Assembly (NCBI GenBank): GCA_945883455.1
Contig: CAMCXJ010000017.1
Coordinates: forward strand, 1 to 19,751
DNA: 19,751 nucleotides
Origin: Prosthecobacter debontii
GTDB lineage: Bacteria > Verrucomicrobiota > Verrucomicrobiia > Verrucomicrobiales > Akkermansiaceae
Direction of reading: 5' to 3'
Of this stretch, positions 8,537 to 15,177 are shown piece by piece. Both the position numbers and the translations under genes were made by a program. The number at the start of each line of letters is the position of its first letter. The first letter of the stretch is position 1. Under the pieces are notes generated by a model. The model was not told the origin of the DNA and did no database searches. It saw only the letters and a list, made by a program, of their open reading frames with translations.

Positions 8537-9703
8537 ATGTTGGAAGACACGTTCACGGTGGCATCAAGCACGGGCTGGTTCGGAAGGATCGGGCAATCGA
8601 TCAAGGGTGTGCTCTTCGGTTTGCTGTTGATCATGGTTTCCCTGCCGGTGCTTTTTATCAACGAGGGTCGGGCGGTGAAGACTAGTAAGACACTTATTGA
8701 GGGTGCTAAGAGCGTGGTGGTGGTTTCTGCGGAAACGGTGAATGCGAAGAACGAGGGCAAGCTGATCTATCTTACGGGTGACGCGGCGGTGGAGGGCGTA
8801 CTCAAGGATTCCAAGTTCAATGTCATGGCGGAGGCGGTGAGCCTGCGGCGGAAGGTGGAGATGTTTCAGTGGAAGGAAAATACGCAGACCGAGACAAAGA
8901 AAAAACTCGGCGGTGGCGAGGAAACAGTAACGACCTACAGCTACGAGAAGGTGTGGTCGGATAGGGCGATCAACTCCACCGGTTTCCACAAGAAGCAGGA
9001 GTATGCAAACCCGAAACTTTTTCTGGACGAGAAGACATGGACGGCGAACCCGGTGACACTGGGCGCGTTCGAGCTCTCTGCGCAGCTGGTGGGGCAGATC
9101 GATAATTACACGGAGCTGCCTACTAGCGATGTGGTAGAAGAGCGACAGGAGATCGGCGGGAAAAAACTACATAAAGAAGCGGCACTCTTTTACCTCGGCG
9201 AGTCACCTGCCTCACCCGCCATCGGCGATCTGCGGGTGAGCCATGAGGCGGCCATGCCGGGCGCGGTGAGCGTAATCGCGAAGCAGACGGCGGGTAGCTT
9301 CGAGCCGTTCGTGGCAAAGGCGGGCGGCACGATCGAGTTGCTGGAGACGGGTACGGTGAGCGCGGAAGCCATGTTCGCGGCGGAGCACCAGGCGAACAAA
9401 TTCATGACGTGGATCCTGCGACTGGTCGGTTTCATCCTGATGCTGGTTGGTTTCAGCCTGCTGTTTCGCCCACTCTCGGTGCTGGCTGATGTGGTGCCAT
9501 TCATCGGTAATATCGTCGAGGTGGGCACGGGTTTCGTCGCGTTCTTGCTCAGCCTGCCGCTCTCGCTGCTGGTGATTGCCGCGGCGTGGATTTTCTACCG
9601 TCCGCTTATCGGTGTGCCACTGGTGATCGTCGCCATCACGGGGTTCGTTTTCCTGATCAGCAAGCTGATGGCGCAGAGGAGCAAGCGGGCGGCCATCGCC
9701 TAG
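8537..9703 (+). CDS. TMEM43-family membrane protein
   Basis: 388 residues from ATG 8537. An upstream TTG at 8489 would overlap the previous stop by 4 bases and add 16 residues, but family members normally begin shortly before the block seen here (TGWFGRIGQSIKGVLFGLLL), so ATG is preferred. Topology: one N-terminal membrane helix (about 20-40) followed by the family signature INEGRAVKT, a large soluble domain of about 240 residues, then three C-terminal helices (about 290-310, 325-350 and 357-377) and a basic tail. The human homologue TMEM43/LUMA is an inner nuclear membrane protein; bacterial members have no assigned function. It is the last + strand gene of the cluster, so it may share its transcript, though a link to glycan use is only positional. 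Its TAG stop shares the CTAG at 9700-9703 with the convergent dehydrogenase gene. Confidence 0.82.
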   Translation: MLEDTFTVASSTGWFGRIGQSIKGVLFGLLLIMVSLPVLFINEGRAVKTSKTLIEGAKSVVVVSAETVNAKNEGKLIYLTGDAAVEGVLKDSKFNVMAEAVSLRRKVEMFQWKENTQTETKKKLGGGEETVTTYSYEKVWSDRAINSTGFHKKQEYANPKLFLDEKTWTANPVTLGAFELSAQLVGQIDNYTELPTSDVVEERQEIGGKKLHKEAALFYLGESPASPAIGDLRVSHEAAMPGAVSVIAKQTAGSFEPFVAKAGGTIELLETGTVSAEAMFAAEHQANKFMTWILRLVGFILMLVGFSLLFRPLSVLADVVPFIGNIVEVGTGFVAFLLSLPLSLLVIAAAWIFYRPLIGVPLVIVAITGFVFLISKLMAQRSKRAAIA

Positions 9704-10800
9704 CGTTTCAATACGATGCGGTGCCGCGCCTTGCCCGCGCGGAGGTGGTCGAGGGCGGCGTTCACGTCATCCATGGCGAAGGTTTCGGTGACCGGGGCGA
9801 TGCTGTGGCGGGCGCAAAAGTCGAGCATGGTCGCAACGGTAGCGGGCGAGCCAAGTTGCGAACCGGAAACCGATTTCCTACCTCCGATCAATGAGAAAGT
9901 CTGCACTGGAATTGGCTCCAGCACGGCTCCGACGAAATGCAGCCTACCGTCCGGCGCGAGTGCCGCGATGAAGGCGTCCCAATTGAGTGGCGCGTTCGCG
10001 GTGACGAGAATGAAATCCAAGGTTCCGGTGATCGCTTCTAGTCCATCGCCCTTGCTATCCACGACGTGGTGCGCACCGAGTTTTTTCGCCTCGGCGGCTT
10101 TCGATGGGCTAGAGGTGAAAGCGGTGACCTCGCAGCCCCACGCGTTGAGGAACTGGAGCGTAAGATGGCCCAAGCCGCCGATTCCGACAACGCCCACGCG
10201 GTCGGTTGGTTTGACGTCGAAATCCGCGATGGGCGCGAAGACCGTGATACCTCCGCAGAACAGTGGGCCGGAGCTGGCGGGATCGAGCGCATCAGGAAGT
10301 TTCACCGCCCATTCCCAGTTCGCCCGCACCTTGTCAGTAAAGCCGCCATGACGGCCGATGATCATACCCTCCGCACCCGCGCAAAGCTGCTGTCGGCCGG
10401 AGAGGCAGGGCTGGCATGAAAGGCAGCTTCCGGCGAACCAGCCGAGCCCGACGCGGTCGCCGACCTTCAGACCTTTCGCCTGATCGCCGGCTTTCTCGAT
10501 CACGCCGATGACTTCATGGCCGGGCGAAGTGAGCTGGGTAAGGGGAGCACATGCGCCCTCGCGTGTTGCGGAGTGCGCCCCCGCTCGCCGCAGGCGGGAA
10601 AGATCATGCGTGCCGTGAAGTGAAACAACGCCCGCCCGATCGTCAGCCAAGTTTCCGGCGAGAGCACCGGAAACGACGCGCGGGGGCGCGTATGTATGCT
10701 CCCCACCAATCGGTTTGCCGAGGGCGGCGCAAAAGATCGTGAACAAGGGTGAGCGACGGGTCTTGCCCCGGGAAAGCCCGGCATGTGAGGATGCCGCCAT
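9700..10800 (-). CDS. Ahr-like zinc alcohol dehydrogenase with lost N-terminus (probably non-functional)
   Basis: From about codon 92 onward (near 10527) the protein closely follows the Ahr/YjgB class of NADP-dependent zinc aldehyde reductases: GHEVIG, KVGDRVGLGW, four structural-zinc cysteines (CLSCQPC...C), CGGITVF, the nucleotide-binding GVVGIGGLGH, VGAVLEPIPV, and the end GKARHRIVLKR. The first 91 codons bear no resemblance to the family. The block with the first catalytic-zinc cysteine (normally CGICHSD) is absent from all three frames, and much of the stretch lies inside a MITE-like element (10542-10704). About 55-60 native codons are therefore missing and the open frame from ATG 10800 is fortuitous. 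A lost catalytic Cys should abolish oxidoreductase activity. An alternative is translation from an internal start, giving an inactive fragment. Confidence 0.8.
   Translation of the reverse strand: MAASSHAGLSRGKTRRSPLFTIFCAALGKPIGGEHTYAPPRVVSGALAGNLADDRAGVVSLHGTHDLSRLRRAGAHSATREGACAPLTQLTSPGHEVIGVIEKAGDQAKGLKVGDRVGLGWFAGSCLSCQPCLSGRQQLCAGAEGMIIGRHGGFTDKVRANWEWAVKLPDALDPASSGPLFCGGITVFAPIADFDVKPTDRVGVVGIGGLGHLTLQFLNAWGCEVTAFTSSPSKAAEAKKLGAHHVVDSKGDGLEAITGTLDFILVTANAPLNWDAFIAALAPDGRLHFVGAVLEPIPVQTFSLIGGRKSVSGSQLGSPATVATMLDFCARHSIAPVTETFAMDDVNAALDHLRAGKARHRIVLKR
10542..10563 (+). repeat. Left terminal inverted repeat of the MITE-like element
   Basis: 22 bases starting GGGGAGCA and ending CTCGCG. 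It pairs with 10679-10704, allowing two 2-base gaps and one mismatch. Confidence 0.6.
10651..10674. repeat. Perfect hairpin inside the MITE-like element
   Basis: GTTTCCGG and CCGGAAAC form a perfect 8-bp stem around an 8-base loop (CGAGAGCA). It lies just inside the right terminal repeat. Such hairpins are typical of non-autonomous repeat elements. Confidence 0.65.
10679..10704 (-). repeat. Right terminal inverted repeat of the MITE-like element
   Basis: 26 bases ending TGCTCCCC on the + strand. It is the inverted partner of 10542-10563. Confidence 0.6.
10787..10791 (+). promoter_or_regulatory. Ribosome binding site that fixes the start at 10799
   Basis: GAGGA lies 7 bases before the ATG at 10799. 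It supports that ATG over an in-frame ATG further upstream at 10715, whose extra 28 residues would put a charged tail before the membrane helix. Confidence 0.6.
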
Positions 10801-11284
10801 GCACCCGGCCTACGCACGCAACAAGCTGATCATCATCACGGCTGTAATCACGATGTTCATCACATCGCTGGTGTGGATCGGGATCGGAGTGGGCGGGTAT
10901 TGGTTGGTCACGAGGGACGCGCCGCCCTTCGCAATCGATGTCGATCATCCGGATGTGGTGGAGGTCGGCGAGACTCTGACGGTGAAGGTGACCGTTATGA
11001 ACGACGGCACGAAAGACCTCAAGTTCGCAGAGCTCGACCTTTACGATACCTTTCTCGATGGCTTCGAAGTAGTCGCGGTAAGCCCCAAGCCGAAGACGAA
11101 GGAACGATTTTTCGGAATCGTTACCTACGGCTTTTCCCGCACACTCAAGCCAGCGGAGAGCTTCGGAATCGAGCTTGAGTTGCTGGCGAAGGAAGCGGGG
11201 CTGTGGGCGGGCGGTGTTGATGCCTGTACGCCGACGCAAAACTATGTGAGCGAGTATGCCGAGATCGAGATTGTGGCGCCGTAG
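10799..11284 (+). CDS. Small membrane-anchored protein with a beta-sandwich domain, unknown function
   Basis: 161 residues from ATG 10799. One hydrophobic helix at about residues 9-36 (LIIITAVITMFITSLVWIGI) is a single N-terminal anchor. The rest is a soluble domain with the pattern of an Ig-like or CARDB-type beta sandwich: VEVGETLTVKVTVMNDGTKDLKFAELDLYD, with alternating hydrophobic residues and a conserved-looking NDGT turn, shown here only in part of that run. No catalytic motif is visible and I do not recognise a named family. Its start lies back to back with the apparent start of the dehydrogenase frame on the other strand, and its stop is 7 bases from the stop of the convergent kamA-like gene. 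Its promoter region is therefore the 94 bases between the MITE-like element and the ATG. Confidence 0.7.
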   Translation: MHPAYARNKLIIITAVITMFITSLVWIGIGVGGYWLVTRDAPPFAIDVDHPDVVEVGETLTVKVTVMNDGTKDLKFAELDLYDTFLDGFEVVAVSPKPKTKERFFGIVTYGFSRTLKPAESFGIELELLAKEAGLWAGGVDACTPTQNYVSEYAEIEIVAP

Positions 11285-11291
11285 GGTGTCA

Positions 11292-12488
11292 TCACCGCCC
11301 GCCGCAGAGCGCTTTCTCGTGAAGGGCTTGCATTGTTTCTTCCGAGATGAGTGTGGGATCCGGGTAATCGAAGATCTCGCCCTCGAAGTTGCGTAGGGTG
11401 ATTTTCCCTGAACTACTATCCACGACGTAGTTCGGGTTGACCGGAATTTTACCGCCGCCGCCCGGACCGTCGATGACGAACTGCGGGATCGCGTAGCCGG
11501 TGGTGTGGCCGCGCAGTTTCTCGATGATATCCACACCTTCGGAGACGGGCGTGCGTAGGTGGGAGGACCCGGTGATGAGGTCGCACTGGTAGAGATAATA
11601 GGGGCGCGCGCGGCACATCAGCAGCTTGTGGACGAGAGCCATCTGGATTTCCGGGGAGTCGTTGACGCCGCGCAGCAGCACGGACTGGTTGCCGAGGGGA
11701 ATGCCCGCGTCGGCGAGGTGTGTGAGGCCGTCACGGACTTCGGTGGTGAGTTCCTTCGGATGGTTCGAGTGGATGGAGATGAAAAGCGGGTGGTGCTTTT
11801 TCAGCATCGCGCAGAGCTCCGGCGTGATTCTTTGCGGCAGGAAAATGGGAATGCGCGAGCCGATGCGCAGGAACTGGATGTGCGGGATCGCGCGGAGACG
11901 GGTGAGGATCTTGTCGAGCTTCGCGTCGGAGAAGAGCAGGGGATCGCCGCCGGAGAGGAGCACGTCGCGGACTTCCGTGTGTTGCTCAAGGTAGCGGAAC
12001 GCCGCCTCCCATTGGGTTTCCAGATGCTGCTCGCCGACGCCGGAAACGACCCGCGAGCGGGTGCAGTAGCGGCAGTAGGAGGCGCAGCGATCGGTGACCA
12101 GAAAGAGGACGCGATCCGGGTAGCGGTGCACTAGGCCGGGGACCGGCATGTGCGAATCCTCACCGCAGGGATCGGCCATTTCCTCGGGAGCCGTCCAGCC
12201 CTCCTCGATGCGCGGGATCACTTGGCGTCGTATCGGGCAATCGGGATCGTCTTTGTCGATCAGGTTGAAGAAATGCGGGGTGATCGACATCGCCAGCTTC
12301 GTCCCCGCCAGCAACACGCCCGCGCGCTCCTCATCGGTGAGTTCGATGCGCGACTCGAGATCCGCGAGGGAATCGACGCGGTTGCGCAGTTGCCATTTGG
12401 CGTCGGCCCAGTCCGTTTGGGCAACATCCGGCCAATGACCGGGTGCAAAGGAACGGAAGGTGGTGTCGAGGTCGCTGCGGGAGGTCAT
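11292..12488 (-). CDS. kamA: KamA-family radical SAM aminomutase (lysine 2,3-aminomutase-like)
   Basis: 398 residues. The radical-SAM cluster motif is Cys135-x3-Cys139-x2-Cys142 (CASYCRYC), followed by LLSGGDPL. The PLP lysine is Lys347 in PGGGGKIPV. Two aspartates that hold the lysine side chain in characterised KamA have counterparts in QCDL and VIDGPGGGGK. These support a lysine 2,3-aminomutase-type reaction (L-lysine to beta-lysine). The EF-P modifying enzyme EpmB is shorter, but no EF-P or EpmA gene is here to decide. The cysteine corresponding to KamA Cys268 (MCRARPYY) is present, whereas the C-terminal cysteine cluster of clostridial KamA is not; the protein ends soon after with one Cys. 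No Shine-Dalgarno precedes ATG 12488. The 67-base gap to the toxin gene upstream leaves co-transcription open. Confidence 0.88.
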   Translation of the reverse strand: MTSRSDLDTTFRSFAPGHWPDVAQTDWADAKWQLRNRVDSLADLESRIELTDEERAGVLLAGTKLAMSITPHFFNLIDKDDPDCPIRRQVIPRIEEGWTAPEEMADPCGEDSHMPVPGLVHRYPDRVLFLVTDRCASYCRYCTRSRVVSGVGEQHLETQWEAAFRYLEQHTEVRDVLLSGGDPLLFSDAKLDKILTRLRAIPHIQFLRIGSRIPIFLPQRITPELCAMLKKHHPLFISIHSNHPKELTTEVRDGLTHLADAGIPLGNQSVLLRGVNDSPEIQMALVHKLLMCRARPYYLYQCDLITGSSHLRTPVSEGVDIIEKLRGHTTGYAIPQFVIDGPGGGGKIPVNPNYVVDSSSGKITLRNFEGEIFDYPDPTLISEETMQALHEKALCGGR

Positions 12489-12555
12489 TCGTCGTTTGTT
12501 AGGTGCAATCGGTCGGACAGGATGGCGGATGGGTCAAGTGGGGAATTTGGTTGGG

Positions 12556-12984
12556 TCATTCCAACGGATTCCATACATTTTCAAATCCGAGGTTCTTGAA
12601 ATCCTTGCTGTTGTTGGTGGCGAATTCCGTGACCCCGTGGTGCAGGAGCGTCAACGCGAGACGGAGATCGATGATTCGGCGGAATGCGAACTGGTGCTTT
12701 TCGGCCTGCACCCAGACATCCGACATCACGGGAGCGGATTCGATGAGCATCCATGATCTGTTGCTGCGGTAAGACTGACAGACGGCGGCGGCGCGGGCGG
12801 CGGTGAGGGGCTTGGAAAAAATCTTTTCATTGCGGAGCTTGAGATAGAGTTCCACAAGGACGAGTTCACAGACTGCCACATCTTTACGTGTAGCTAGGGA
12901 GCGCAGGAAGGCGACCGCTGCAATATGCTGCGGCGAGGCCGAATTGGCCGCATGGACGGCGATGTTGGTGTCGAAACTGATCAT
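12556..12984 (-). CDS. vapC: VapC-type PIN-domain toxin
   Basis: 142 residues spanning one PIN domain, the usual length. Acidic residues expected to bind Mg2+ are Asp5 (SFDTN), Glu45 (LVELYLKL), Asp106 (IIDLRLA) and the late NNSKDF block with Asp128. PIN toxins are ribonucleases that cut tRNA or rRNA and are held in check by a bound antitoxin. It begins 6 bases after the antitoxin stop codon, the standard antitoxin-first order, and is probably translationally coupled. No damage is visible, so the pair looks intact. Family call is good; the RNA target cannot be read from sequence. Confidence 0.85.
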   Translation of the reverse strand: MISFDTNIAVHAANSASPQHIAAVAFLRSLATRKDVAVCELVLVELYLKLRNEKIFSKPLTAARAAAVCQSYRSNRSWMLIESAPVMSDVWVQAEKHQFAFRRIIDLRLALTLLHHGVTEFATNNSKDFKNLGFENVWNPLE

Positions 12985-12990
12985 GTCCGC

Positions 12991-13221
12991 TCAGTCGTGA
13001 CAGAGGCTCGTCCACTCGGATTCTGGGGCAAGGGTTTCGCCAAGGTCGAACGCTTGTGGCGGCTCCCACTGATCAGGGCGCTGCCTACCGGGCGGGTGGT
13101 GAATGATGATTTGCTCCAGCCCTCTTCGCACTACTTCCGCGAAGCTCATCTCATTCTCCGCCGCGATTCGTTTCGCCTCACGGTAGAGCCCGTCGGGTAT
13201 CTGGACTTGCGTTTTTACCAT
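12991..13221 (-). CDS. vapB: VapB-like antitoxin, ribbon-helix-helix type
   Basis: 76 residues. The N-terminal half reads as a ribbon-helix-helix DNA-binding fold: strand KTQVQIPDGLYREAKRIAAE followed by the helix SFAEVVRRGLEQII. The C-terminal half is polar, proline-rich and likely disordered until it wraps the toxin. It directly precedes the PIN toxin. Antitoxins of this type repress their own operon as a complex with the toxin, and a perfect short palindrome abuts the start codon, a plausible operator. No Shine-Dalgarno is seen between the palindrome and ATG 13221, so initiation may be leaderless or overlap the operator. Confidence 0.8.
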   Translation of the reverse strand: MVKTQVQIPDGLYREAKRIAAENEMSFAEVVRRGLEQIIIHHPPGRQRPDQWEPPQAFDLGETLAPESEWTSLCHD

Positions 13222-13223
13222 GA

Positions 13224-13255
13224 TGGCAATTTGCCAGCTTCCACTAACTTGTCAA
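13224..13255 (-). promoter_or_regulatory. Candidate vapBC promoter and palindromic operator
   Basis: A perfect palindrome (TGGCAA-A-TTGCCA on the - strand, 13224-13236) ends 2 bases before the antitoxin ATG. A consensus -35 box, TTGACA, is at 13255-13250. At the usual 17-base spacing the -10 position falls within the palindrome but reads AAATTG, a poor match. Binding of the antitoxin here would block both RNA polymerase and the start codon. The palindrome is certain; its role is inferred. Confidence 0.45.
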
Positions 13256-13263
13256 CGCCTCGT

Positions 13264-14157
13264 TTACTTCGCCAGCCTCCGCACCAGTTCGATCAAGCGC
13301 CCGCTGGATGCGGCGAGGGTTGGCGCGAAGGGAAGTTTGTCGTCTTCTTCATCGGGCAAGAGCATGGGGCGGGTGGCGACGCGGACGGCGGGTTGCCCCA
13401 TCTCGAAGAGGATGGAGGCGAGGTCGGTGTCTTCGCCGAGGCAGATCACATCTGCGCCGAGAATTTTTCCGAGATCTGCGAACTCGACGGCGGGGAGTGC
13501 GGTGGTATCGCGGGAGGAGAGGATGAGGGTCTCGGCGGCGCCCATCGCCTCGACGCAGAGGATGGCCTTCGCAGCGGAGCCGATCAGTTTCGAGGCGATG
13601 AGCGCAGTCTCGGCCACCGGAGAATTCGGGTCATTGGCGTGGGGAAGGAAGAGGAAATGCATGGGGCGGGCGGGTTTTTCGCCGGCGAGTGCCTGGGCGG
13701 CGGCGAGGGTGGCGGCGAGGCCGGTGGCGTTGCGCTCCGCTCCTCGAGAACCCGGTGGAGAATCGTAGGAGGTGAGAACCCATAGCGGCGCTGCGTCCGC
13801 CTTCAACGATGGGATGGTCACGTGGAGGAGTGGGAACACGCCGGGGCCCGTGACGGTTTTCACCTCGTAGCCCGTGTTGGAGGGGCCGAGCACGCCGCGT
13901 ATCATCGAGGAAGTGGCGGAGAGCTTGTCGGGCTTCTCGGCGGGGCGTTCGCCGATGACATGGATGATCTTATTAAGATCGTCCGCCATGCTTTCGGCAG
14001 AGACGCTTTTTGCGAAGCGCTGCGCCTCCTCGATGGCAGCGGCTTTTTCGTCGCTGAAATATTTGAACAGCCCGAATCCGGCGGAGACGACGACCCAGGT
14101 CGGCAGGATTACTAGAAGCCAAGGCACGAGACGGGATTTTTTCATTTCATCGCTCAT
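13264..14157 (-). CDS. Membrane-anchored M28-peptidase-like protein lacking metal ligands
   Basis: 297 residues with one N-terminal membrane helix (about 11-31) and an outward-facing domain. The segment LTSYDSPPGSRGAERNATG (128-146) lines up with the M28 block HYDSxxxSxGAxDNASG, but the metal His is Ser130 and the bridging Asp is Arg142. The later FFGAEE block reads FLFLPHAND, with the catalytic Glu pair replaced by Ala174-Asn175. At least four metal or catalytic positions are thus gone, so a peptidase is unlikely; a binding or structural role is more plausible. The frame is clean with no stop, so this is not a decaying gene. Its ATG overlaps the pssA stop (ATGA), which fixes the start at 14157 rather than ATG 14145 and implies translational coupling. 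The M28 relationship is my reading from motifs. Confidence 0.65.
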   Translation of the reverse strand: MSDEMKKSRLVPWLLVILPTWVVVSAGFGLFKYFSDEKAAAIEEAQRFAKSVSAESMADDLNKIIHVIGERPAEKPDKLSATSSMIRGVLGPSNTGYEVKTVTGPGVFPLLHVTIPSLKADAAPLWVLTSYDSPPGSRGAERNATGLAATLAAAQALAGEKPARPMHFLFLPHANDPNSPVAETALIASKLIGSAAKAILCVEAMGAAETLILSSRDTTALPAVEFADLGKILGADVICLGEDTDLASILFEMGQPAVRVATRPMLLPDEEDDKLPFAPTLAASSGRLIELVRRLAK

Positions 14158-15029
14158 AATCCCTCAGGTTCGTTGGGTTTGGAGGTCGTGGCGGGTTCCG
14201 AGAAATCCTCGATCTCCTTTCTCAGACGCTGAGAAATCCATGGCCGGATGAAGCCGTAGATCAGGTAGGAACTGAACAGAACTACGGGCATGACGTAACG
14301 AAAACGAATCGTTACGAAAATCAGCACCAGCGCCAGGACGATGGTGCTGAGGCTGCCGCGCGTTTTCCAATCGACCGTCTTGAAGGACGGATAGCGAACG
14401 TCGCTGATCATCAGCCACGACAGGAACAGCATGACAGCCGCGAGGACGTATTTCCATGGGCCAACCTCGTGATCGTTCTTGTAAAGATCGATGATTAGGA
14501 AAGTGAGTGAGGCGATGAAGCCAGCGGCCATGGGGATGGGTATGCCACGGAAGTCGTTGCTCGCGCCGGGCTTTTTCGGCATGGAGGCGAGGCAGTTAAA
14601 GCGAGCGAGACGCATCGCGCCGCAGACCAGATAGATCAGCGCGATAGACCAGCCGAGGTTTCCGAGCGGGAATAGCACGGCGCGCGAGAGGAGCATCGCG
14701 GGAGCCATGCCGAAGGAAATGATGTCAGCGAGCGAATCGAACTCCTGGCCGAAGGGTGATTCCTGCCCGCCGAGGCGTGCGAGACGCCCGTCGAGCAGAT
14801 CGAAGAGGCAGGAACCGAAGATAAGTAGAATGGCGTATTGATAGTATCCCCGGGAAATTTCGTAGTATTGCTTTGCGGCAAGCACACCGTCGCCGGAAAG
14901 TTTTTGAACCTCAATCTGACCTTTGAAAATCATCAGAACAGCGAAAAACCCGCAGGCAAGGTTGCATGCGGTCATCAGGTTCGGCAGGAAGAAGATCTTC
15001 GGCTCGTCCGGATCTCGTGGGTGGGACAT
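14154..15029 (-). CDS. pssA: CDP-diacylglycerol--serine O-phosphatidyltransferase
   Basis: 291 residues. The CDP-alcohol phosphatidyltransferase signature DGxxARx8GxxxDxxxD is complete: Asp80-Gly81, Ala84-Arg85, Gly94, Asp98 and Asp102. The enzyme joins serine to CDP-diacylglycerol, giving phosphatidylserine, the precursor of phosphatidylethanolamine, in the inner membrane. At least six to eight hydrophobic helices are visible, including LIYLVCGAMRLARFN and the RGIPIPMAAGF block typical of bacterial PssA type II. The loop at about residues 38-62 is longer than in short family members, and the tail past about 270 is charged and probably cytoplasmic. A weak AGGAG lies 15 bases before the ATG, too far to be convincing. 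It is divergent from the cbpA-like gene across 148 bases and overlaps the M28-like gene by 4 bases. No psd gene is in the window. Confidence 0.92.
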   Translation of the reverse strand: MSHPRDPDEPKIFFLPNLMTACNLACGFFAVLMIFKGQIEVQKLSGDGVLAAKQYYEISRGYYQYAILLIFGSCLFDLLDGRLARLGGQESPFGQEFDSLADIISFGMAPAMLLSRAVLFPLGNLGWSIALIYLVCGAMRLARFNCLASMPKKPGASNDFRGIPIPMAAGFIASLTFLIIDLYKNDHEVGPWKYVLAAVMLFLSWLMISDVRYPSFKTVDWKTRGSLSTIVLALVLIFVTIRFRYVMPVVLFSSYLIYGFIRPWISQRLRKEIEDFSEPATTSKPNEPEGL

Positions 15030-15122
15030 CAGAGAGAACTTGCACTCCTTTTACTCTGCGCTCAACCACGAAGAAAGATAGTTGTTGGGCGACATCCCGA
15101 TGCTAGTAAATAGAAGACATCA

Positions 15123-15157
15123 AAGCTTGTTAGACAAACAGCTTCACGGATGATAAG
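15123..15157 (+). promoter_or_regulatory. Candidate promoter and imperfect palindrome in the pssA/cbpA divergent gap
   Basis: TAGACA (15131-15136, five of six consensus -35 bases) is followed after 15 bases by GATAAG (15152-15157, four of six). The -35 lies inside an imperfect palindrome, 15123-15144, with arms AAGCT/AGCTT and an inner TTGT/ACAA. The gap serves both genes. This is a tentative reading; the spacing is short. Confidence 0.3.
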
Positions 15158-15163
15158 ACTCCC

Positions 15164-15169
15164 AGAGGA
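15164..15169 (+). promoter_or_regulatory. Strong ribosome binding site of the cbpA-like gene
   Basis: AGAGGA lies 8 bases before ATG 15178. It is one of few clear Shine-Dalgarno sequences in the window and fixes the start. Confidence 0.7.
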
Positions 15170-15177
15170 TCTAAAAA

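Larger units (their letters stand above)
10542..10704. mobile_element. MITE-like element of 163 bp with terminal inverted repeats
   Basis: The two ends are imperfect inverted repeats. The left begins GGGGAGCA and continues CAT, GCGCCC, T, CGCG. The right end read on the - strand begins GGGGAGCA and continues TACAT, AC, GCGCCC, C, CGCG. They differ only by two 2-base indels and one substitution. A perfect internal hairpin sits near the right end. No transposase is encoded and I see no clear target-site duplication. The element lies exactly where alcohol dehydrogenase homology stops, and it supplies part of that gene's open frame. It could equally be a dispersed REP-like repeat; only copy number in the genome can tell. 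Confidence 0.6.

Noticed and set aside
12925..13785. 286-codon + strand frame across the antitoxin and M28-like genes
   Set aside because: It runs antisense through two genes that are each better supported, and reads as low-complexity Gly/Glu/Arg.
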